This document shows positions 24,736 to 29,746 of a stretch of 29,746 nt of DNA, in pieces; the first letter of the stretch is position 1; each line of letters opens with the position of its first letter. Origin of the DNA: JANNSW01 sp031431235 (GTDB taxonomy: Bacteria > Pseudomonadota > Alphaproteobacteria > Rhizobiales > Hyphomicrobiaceae); assembly GCA_031431235.1 (NCBI GenBank), contig JANPDA010000325.1, positions 1 to 29,746 of the forward strand, in the 5' to 3' direction. Under the pieces are notes generated by a model that was not told where the DNA came from, ran no database searches, and saw only the letters and a program-made list of their open reading frames with translations. The position numbers and the translations under genes are program-made.

Positions 24736-25148
24736 GCGGACGCTGGCTTCACCGTCATCCGCTGGCCGGCTTCTTGACGTTGGCCTTCGGCATCAGCTCG
24801 GGCGGGATTTTCGTCATCCTCGCAGCCAGGAGCTTCGATCTTTCGCCAATGTTGCCGCTCGAAGGCGGGGCGATGCTCTTGGTGATGCTGCTGGGACCAA
24901 GTGTCAGCGGGTTGTTGCTCACGGGGCTTCTGGGCGGCAAAGCCGGCATCGGCCGTCTCGCCGACGCGCTCGCAATTCACGGCGTGACCGGCGGGAACCA
25001 ATCACGAATTCACGAGCTGCTGAATGCGACTGCCGGTGCCGAAAAGGGAAGGCCCGATGCCAAATCGGATCACATTCCTGCACGCGGCGAGGGGCTGCCG
25101 GTCACTCCCGGTATCAGATGCGGCCCAGCAGCATCAGCACGACGATGA
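24732..25148 (+). pseudogene. truncated CPBP-family-like membrane protease gene fused to an arcC-derived tract
   Basis: GTG 24732 overlaps the hydrolase stop by 4 bp. The first about 70 residues (HPLAGFLTLAFGISSGGIFVI, LEGGAMLLVMLLGPSVSGLLLTGLLGG) resemble the start of CPBP (Abi/CAAX-like) intramembrane proteases. From 24932 the DNA is a copy of the 3' part of arcC, and after 24976 the frame continues without any recognisable domain to 25148. The catalytic EExxxR and His motifs of CPBP proteases are absent, so the product cannot be a working protease. The tail overlaps the end of the opposite-strand DUF3309-like gene, another sign that it is not native. Confidence 0.65.
24932..24976 (+). repeat. 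45-bp direct repeat, copy 2, at the breakpoint of the CPBP-like gene
   Basis: This is the partner of 23069-23113 (44 of 45 bases). The CPBP-like reading frame passes through it in the same codon phase as arcC. Sequence similarity to CPBP proteins stops here, so this copy marks a recombination or templated-repair junction. Recombination between the two copies would remove 1863 bp. Confidence 0.9.
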
Positions 25149-25278
25149 CGATGAGGACGGTGCCGATCGCACCGACCCCACCATGGCCGTAGCCGTAGCC
25201 GTAGCCGCCGAAGCGGCCGCTGAAGCCGCCGAGCAGGAAGATGATGAGCAGGATGACGAGAATGGATCCGAGCGACAT
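25114..25278 (-). CDS. DUF3309-like mini membrane protein
   Basis: Taking ATG 25278 gives 54 residues: a hydrophobic helix (SLGSILVILLIIFLLGGF), a Gly/Tyr-rich linker with GYGYGYGH, a second hydrophobic helix (GTVLIVIVVLMLL) and the end GRI. This two-helix layout and the LLGRI ending match DUF3309-type proteins, which are common in rhizobia and have unknown function, perhaps in envelope stress. The longer upstream frame is not supported. The ribosome-binding site is weak. It lies downstream of the Crp/Fnr gene on the same strand. Confidence 0.75.
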   Translation of the reverse strand: MSLGSILVILLIIFLLGGFSGRFGGYGYGYGHGGVGAIGTVLIVIVVLMLLGRI

Positions 25279-25291
25279 GGGAATTGTTCTT

Positions 25292-25510
25292 TCAGCAAGG
25301 CCGGGTCGAACCGGGAAATCGGGGAGCTCGGCGAAAGCTCCGGTGCTCCCCCGATCGAATGCACGTCGAAGCATCCAGGTGGAGCGGCCTTCCGTCGAGC
25401 ACGACGAGCCGGCCGCCGACATGCGCCTGTTCGCAGGTGACGATACGACAGCCTAGCTGGTCTGCCACTCGCCCGCGCTGATCCAGATCAGCATCGGTGC
25501 TGTCGGGCAT
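25292..25510 (-). CDS. possible small protein downstream of a Crp/Fnr regulator
   Basis: A 72-residue frame starts at ATG 25510, only 12 bp after the Crp/Fnr stop, with a GCGAG a few bases upstream. The first two thirds (VADQLGCRIVTCEQAHVGGR, LVVLDGRPLHLDA) use GC-ending codons and look protein-like; the last third looks random. No family was recognised. It may be a real small gene, possibly shortened at its 3' end, or chance. Confidence 0.3.
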   Translation of the reverse strand: MPDSTDADLDQRGRVADQLGCRIVTCEQAHVGGRLVVLDGRPLHLDASTCIRSGEHRSFRRAPRFPGSTRPC

Positions 25511-25522
25511 CGATCTCGCAAA

Positions 25523-26242
25523 TCAAGACCGAGTCGGCTCGATCGCGACCCCGTAGCCGGCCAGTTGCCTCAGCGCGGTCATGTCCTCGATCGTCACCTT
25601 ACTGCCCTTCAACCTCATCAGCTTGTGCTCGCGCAGCTGCCGCAGCACGCGGTTGACGTGAATGGCGCTGAGCCCGAGCGTGTCGGCCAGCACGTATTGG
25701 TTGAGCGGGCAGTCGAACTCCTGCTCGGTGGCAAGTCCGACCAGCCGCAGACGGTCACCCAGCTCGAGGAAGAAATGCGCCGTCCGCTCGAGTGCGCTGC
25801 GACGCCCGATGCTGACGAGATGCTCGACGACCATGGCCTCGTCGCGCGAGGCTGCCCAGAGAATCGCCGCGCCGAGACGAGGAAACTCGTTGAAGATCCG
25901 CATCATGCGCGGAGCCTCGACGCGACTGACCACAGCATCGGTCAGCGCGGAGAACGAGTGATCGGATGTCCGCAACAATGCGCTGCGCAATCCGACCCAA
26001 TCGCCGGGAATGGGAAATGTGATGATTTGCCGGCCGCCATCGGGCAGCAGCTTGAAACTGCACGCCCATCCGGCCTGAATGATGTAGGCCATCTGACCGG
26101 GCTGGCCTTCGTGCACCAGCTCCTTGCCGCGTTTCACGCGAACGGCCGTGGACTGCAGCTCCACCAGGCATCCGTGCTCCTGCTCGGACAGGTCGACGAA
26201 GCTGCTGAGCTTTCTGGCGAGCAGGCTGGCGGCAGGCGGCAT
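25523..26242 (-). CDS. Crp/Fnr-family transcriptional regulator
   Basis: ATG 26242 has GGAGG 9 bp upstream and gives 239 residues; GTG 26284 would add 14. Residues about 10-130 form a cyclic-nucleotide-binding-like beta-roll (VKRGKELVHEGQPGQMAYIIQAGWACSFKLLPDGGRQIITFPIPGDWVGL). The C-terminus carries a winged helix (LNQYVLADTLGLSAIHVNRVLRQLREHKLMRLKGSKVTI). The recognition helix SAIHVNRVLRQL belongs to the large rhizobial group that lacks the FNR E-SR signature, and there is no N-terminal Cys cluster, so it is neither an oxygen sensor nor a FixK by sequence. The target genes are unknown. Confidence 0.9.
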   Translation of the reverse strand: MPPAASLLARKLSSFVDLSEQEHGCLVELQSTAVRVKRGKELVHEGQPGQMAYIIQAGWACSFKLLPDGGRQIITFPIPGDWVGLRSALLRTSDHSFSALTDAVVSRVEAPRMMRIFNEFPRLGAAILWAASRDEAMVVEHLVSIGRRSALERTAHFFLELGDRLRLVGLATEQEFDCPLNQYVLADTLGLSAIHVNRVLRQLREHKLMRLKGSKVTIEDMTALRQLAGYGVAIEPTRS

Positions 26243-26359
26243 CGAGGCAAGCCTCCGCAGCTCGATCCGGGTGGCGCCGATCACTGGCCCTCGACCCCCA
26301 GATCAGGGTTCATGGTGTTGTCGTCACCTGGCAGTATCGCTCAAAGCCATGCAACGGAG

Positions 26360-26377
26360 GGCTAACCCCGGTTAGCC
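26360..26377. promoter_or_regulatory. 18-bp operator-like dyad
   Basis: GGCTAACC and GGTTAGCC form a perfect 8-bp inverted repeat separated by CC. It lies in the 215-bp gap between the Crp/Fnr gene (minus) and the small protein gene (plus), 118 bp from the former start and 81 bp from the latter. A possible -10 TATGCT follows at 26398-26403. Likely a protein-binding site; no regulator can be named. Confidence 0.45.
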
Positions 26378-26457
26378 TCGAAGTGCCCCACAGTGGCTAT
26401 GCTCCCCGGCATCAGCAGTGCGATCCCGAGCATTCCCAGCCAAGCGAGTAACATGCC

Positions 26458-26706
26458 ATGGCCGATCCGACAAACACGAATGGAACCGCGGCCGGCATTG
26501 CCGCACTCTCCATCTGCGAGTCGCTGCTGCTCGCTCTCAGCGACTTGAAGATCATGGGCCGAAGCGACACTGACGACGTCCTCGGCGACGCAGCCAACGC
26601 GCATCGCGGCGCGGGCTCCTCCCGGCACGACGCCGCACTCCAGTTGGAGGTGGTTGCCATCCTCGAGCGGATCATCGCCGGGGAGAACTCGATTCCACGT
26701 CGCTGA
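26458..26706 (+). CDS. small conserved-looking hypothetical protein
   Basis: This 82-residue soluble protein starts MADPTNTNGTAAGIAALSIC and continues ESLLLALSDLKIMG, DDVLGDAANAHRGAG and LQLEVVAILERIIAG. It is predicted to be mostly helical. Similar small proteins occur in rhizobia, as I recall, but none has a known function. There is no strong ribosome-binding site. A run of eight T at 26772-26779 lies 65 bp after the stop but lacks a convincing stem. The gene sits between two Crp/Fnr regulators, so it may be in their regulon. Confidence 0.65.
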   Translation: MADPTNTNGTAAGIAALSICESLLLALSDLKIMGRSDTDDVLGDAANAHRGAGSSRHDAALQLEVVAILERIIAGENSIPRR

Positions 26707-26873
26707 CGGCCGCATGGTGCTGGCACGCGCCGCCGCGCAAGGTCGCTCCGCCTGTCCGAGGCCAAGAGCCGTTTTTTTTCTCCATCACGGAACCCGGCTG
26801 GCTCGAACGCGGTTACATCTCGCGAGTGAACCGTTGGTGTGGCGGCAGCTCACCAGCAAGGGGGCCTCGGAAC

Positions 26874-27614
26874 GTGACCACGATGATGCAAGCAGACGTG
26901 CCGGGTTTCGAGACGGCGCGGACAGCCTCGGGGCTTGCTGCGATCCGCAGAACCATGGACCGGAAGCTCGAGCGCTCGAGCGGCATCGGGACCGAGTTCG
27001 CCAATGCGAGCCTTCGTTGCATCAAGGCCAAGGCGCATCTGTTCACCGAAGGCGACGTCAAAACCCACGTCTACAAGGTCCTCTCGGGCGCCGCCTGCCT
27101 TTACAAGGTGCTGGCCGACGGCCGTCGCCAGATCGTCGGGTTCGCGCTCGAGGGGGACCTGATCGGGCTGGGCTCAGCCTCGATTGCGACCTACAACGCC
27201 CAAGCCATCGTCACGACCCGGCTCCAATGCGTCTCCCTCGCCCATCTGCTTCACATGGCCGAGCGCGATGCCATGCTGGCGCTCAGGCTCTATCAGGCAC
27301 TCTCAGGCGAGTTGGCGGCCACACGCGAGCATCTGCTCTGCGTCGGTCAGCGTGGGGCGATGGAGCGGCTGGCGGCTTTCCTGATGACGCTATCGCGCCG
27401 CAACGAGGCGAGAGGCCGCGATCGCTCGACCATCAGGCTGCCGATGACACGGACCGATATCGCCGATTTCCTCGGGCTCACGATCGAGACCGTGAGCCGA
27501 TGCTTCTCCAGGCTCAAGGGACGGAGCCTGATCGAGATCGAGCAGATCAGCACGATCCGGCTCAATGACATCGCGGCTCTTGCCGAGCTCGCGGACGGAC
27601 ATACCCAGTCCTGA
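26874..27614 (+). CDS. Crp/Fnr-family regulator, FixK/FNR-like recognition helix
   Basis: GTG 26874 is preferred because AAGGGGG lies 9 bp upstream; ATG 26883 and GTG 26826 are alternatives. The 246-residue protein has a sensory beta-roll (AKAHLFTEGDVKTHVYKVLSGAACLYKVLADGRRQIVGFALEGDLIGLG) and a winged helix with DIADFLGLTIETVSRCFSRLKGRSLIEI. The Glu205-x-x-Ser208-Arg209 signature is that of FNR, Anr and FixK, which read TTGAT half sites. The N-terminal cysteine cluster that holds the FNR iron-sulfur centre is missing, so it is FixK-like, controlled by synthesis or another signal rather than directly by oxygen. A matching box lies before the arginine deiminase operon in this window. Confidence 0.88.
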   Translation: MTTMMQADVPGFETARTASGLAAIRRTMDRKLERSSGIGTEFANASLRCIKAKAHLFTEGDVKTHVYKVLSGAACLYKVLADGRRQIVGFALEGDLIGLGSASIATYNAQAIVTTRLQCVSLAHLLHMAERDAMLALRLYQALSGELAATREHLLCVGQRGAMERLAAFLMTLSRRNEARGRDRSTIRLPMTRTDIADFLGLTIETVSRCFSRLKGRSLIEIEQISTIRLNDIAALAELADGHTQS

Positions 27615-27695
27615 ACGCTCCGCGATCGGCGCGCGGCGGCGGCATCTCGTCTGTCGACCTCGCGCTGCGAGCCGAGTTGGTTGCGATCGACCAGC

Positions 27696-29746
27696 TCAGA
27701 ATTTCGGAGCCAGCTCGCCCGTCTCGACACGATCGATGCAGCTGGACAATTCGCCGACCCACCTGCGCGAGGTGTCGATGTCGCCGGCCTCGGCCGCCGC
27801 CTGCAGACCGGCGCCGATGTCCGTGATCGCCTGGAATCCAAACATGCCGCCCGAGCCCCTCATCTGGTGCCCTAGAAACACCACCGTCTCGAAGTCGGCT
27901 CGATCCAAGGCATCCCGCATCGAGATGACGTTCAATCTGCAGCTCTGCAGATACGCAGGGATACGGTCCGCGAATTTGCGGCTCGGGCGCAGGCGAACTG
28001 GGTCACCCCCGCCGGGTTCCTCACTCGATCGCGACGGCGCGACCGTGAATTGGTCCTTGATCGCTTGCAACAGCACTTCCTGTTTGATCGGCTTGGTCAG
28101 GAAAGCCGTGCATCCGGCAGCCAGACATTTTTCCCGGTCCCCCTTCAGGGCAGAGGCCGTCAGGGCGATGATGGGTGTGGGCGGCCGGCTGTTTGCCTGT
28201 TCCCAGGCTCGAATCGTCCGCGTCGCGGTCAAGCCATCCATGACAGGCATTTGCCGGTCCATCAGGACGAGGTCGTAGCGACCGGCCGCGAACATTTGAC
28301 AGGCGGCGGCTCCGGTCTCGGCGATTTCGACCCGGTAGGGCGTCTCCTCCAGATAGGCCATCGTGATCGTGCAGTTGTCGGGAGAGTCTTCTGCCAGCAG
28401 TATTCGCAATGCCGGCAGCTGCGACTTGGCATCCGACTGGACCGGCATGACCGGCCGTAGCGTTGCTCCCGCCCAGAGCTCGAACGGCACGACGAAGGTG
28501 AACACGCTGCCCTGCTCGACGACGCTTTCCGCCCAGATGCGTCCGCCCATCAACTCCACGAGACGCTTCGAAATCGTGAGCCCGAGCCCCGAGCCACCGA
28601 ACCTGCGTGTCGTCGAGGAGTCGGCTTGGGTGAACCGCTCGAATACACGGGACAATTTCTCGCCCGGAATGCCGATCCCAGTATCGGTGACGGTGAACCG
28701 CAGCGCGCCCGGCGCGGTCGCATCCCGCTCCGGCGTCACTCGGAGCGACACTTCGCCGGCTTCAGTGAACTTGATGGCGTTGCCGAGCAGGTTGAGCCGC
28801 ACCTGCCGAAGCCGTGTCGGATCACCAATCAGGTCGGTAGCCACGTCGGGAGCGATCTCGCACACCAGGGTCAGCTTCTTTTCATCGGCCCGGGCAACCA
28901 CCATCTCGGTCACGATCTCCAGGTGATCGATCAACGAAAAGCCGGTCCGCTCCAGCTCGAGCTGCGAGGCCTCGACCTTGGAGAGATCGAGAATGTCATT
29001 GATGAGGTTGAGCAGACTGTCGCCAGCACGGCGAAAGATCTGCACATACTTGGCCTGCTCGGGCGAGAGAGTGGTCTTGGCGAGCAGGTCCGCAATGCCC
29101 ATGATCGCATTCATCGGGGTCCGGATCTCGTGACTCATGCTCGCCAGCAAATCCGACTTGGTCCGGCTCGCACTCTCTGCAGCCGCCTTTGCCTGCTTCA
29201 GCTCGATTTCGACGCGCTTGCGCTCCGTGACGTCACGGGCCGCCGCGAAGACACCTTGCAGCGTCCGGTTCCGGTCGTAGAAGGTGGTCGCGTTGTAGGA
29301 CACCACCGTTCGCTTGCCGTCGCGGGCGCGAGCCGTCAGCTCGTAGTCGGTGACCGATTTCTCGCTGAGCACGCGCTAGAGTCCCGCCTCGGCTCGTTCG
29401 GGATCGGTGAAGTAGCTCTTGAACGGCGCGCCGATCAACTCGTCGCGGGTGCAGCCGGTGAGCGCTTCCATTTGCTTGTTGACGTCGGTGATGATGCCAT
29501 ATGGGTCGGTGGTCATCAGGGCATCGATATTGGATTCGATCAGAGATCTCGTGTAGAATTGCTGATCTCGCAGGCGCTGGTCGGATTTCTTCTGCTCTTC
29601 TTCGACCTGTTTGCGCGCCGTGTTGTCGGTGCCAATCAGCAGATAGCCAATGATCGTGTCCTGGGCATCGCGCAGCGCGGTAACCGATACCACCGCAGGG
29701 AACCGGCTGCCATCCTTGCGGATATAGGTCAGCTCGTAGATGTCCT
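27696..29746 (-). pseudogene. hybrid sensor histidine kinase (PAS-PAS-HisKA-HATPase-REC-HPt) split by an amber codon
   Basis: The 5' end lies beyond the right edge. In one frame the sequence encodes the end of a PAS domain (YIRKDGSRFPAVVSVTALRD), a short coiled linker, a second PAS domain (SNIDALMTTDPYGIITDVNKQMEALTG, ending in DVTERKRVE), HisKA with MSHEIRTPMN, HATPase (NAIKF, DTGIGIP, GSGLGLTIS), a receiver (LLAEDSPDN, phospho-Asp in LMDRQMP, Lys in LTKP) and a C-terminal HPt domain with His in GHQMRGSGG. TAG at 29376-29378 interrupts the second PAS domain between AEAGL and RVLSEK with no frame change; CAG to TAG would explain it. Downstream translation could restart at GTG 29372, but no ribosome-binding site is visible. 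Confidence 0.85.

Noticed and set aside
26772..26779. Eight T in a row after the small gene, as in a Rho-independent terminator.
   Set aside because: Only a 3-bp stem (GGC/GCC) precedes it, too weak for a terminator call.
29376..29378. Amber codon as a site for pyrrolysine or programmed read-through.
   Set aside because: No pyrrolysine genes or recoding structure are visible, and the position is an ordinary PAS residue in relatives; a point mutation is simpler.

Overview
The window is GC-rich and densely coded. Its gene content points to an alphaproteobacterium, most probably of the order Hyphomicrobiales. Supporting signs are an Omp25/Omp31-like outer-membrane barrel, a DUF3309-type mini membrane protein, two Crp/Fnr regulators (one with a FixK/FNR-like recognition helix), a TTGA-N6-TCAA box, a short-chain PHB-depolymerase-type esterase, and palindromic intergenic repeats of the kind common in Bradyrhizobium relatives. 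The genus cannot be fixed from the sequence alone. No tRNA, rRNA, CRISPR array or transposase was seen.

Layout. 1-5.1 kb holds single genes: a nuclease-like gene cut by the left edge, a fumarylacetoacetate-hydrolase-fold protein that seems to lack its usual metal-binding Glu pair, a PLP decarboxylase, a PHB-depolymerase-family esterase preceded by two PhaR-like boxes, and an outer-membrane barrel. 5.09-5.64 kb is gene-free and carries nested palindromic repeats, followed by a CREST/ceramidase-family membrane hydrolase. 6.4-13.4 kb is one compact minus-strand operon of seven genes: BKACE, acyl-CoA dehydrogenase, NDP-forming acyl-CoA synthetase, RidA, alpha/beta hydrolase, carboxymuconolactone-decarboxylase-like protein and class III CoA-transferase. 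It is divergent from a GlxA/CdhR-type regulator, which is followed by a TfdA-like dioxygenase. This looks like a catabolic unit that activates an acid as a CoA ester, oxidises it and cleaves a beta-keto acid. Its substrate is unknown; carnitine/betaine-like compounds are one candidate.

15.7-23.2 kb has an MgtA-type P-type ATPase divergent from a complete arginine deiminase operon (YfcC-family carrier, arcA, catabolic ornithine carbamoyltransferase, arcC). A FixK/FNR-like box lies in the divergent gap. The operon would turn arginine into ornithine, ammonia, CO2 and ATP when respiration is limited.

23.2-25.1 kb is a decaying three-gene operon: an internally deleted Acg-type nitroreductase, an intact alpha/beta hydrolase, and a truncated CPBP-like gene. 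The CPBP-like gene runs into a 45-bp copy of the 3' part of arcC, so direct repeats bracket about 1.8 kb.

25.1-29.7 kb is regulatory: a DUF3309-like mini protein, two different Crp/Fnr regulators, a small conserved-looking protein, and a hybrid histidine kinase (PAS-PAS-HisKA-HATPase-REC-HPt) broken by one in-frame TAG and cut by the right edge.
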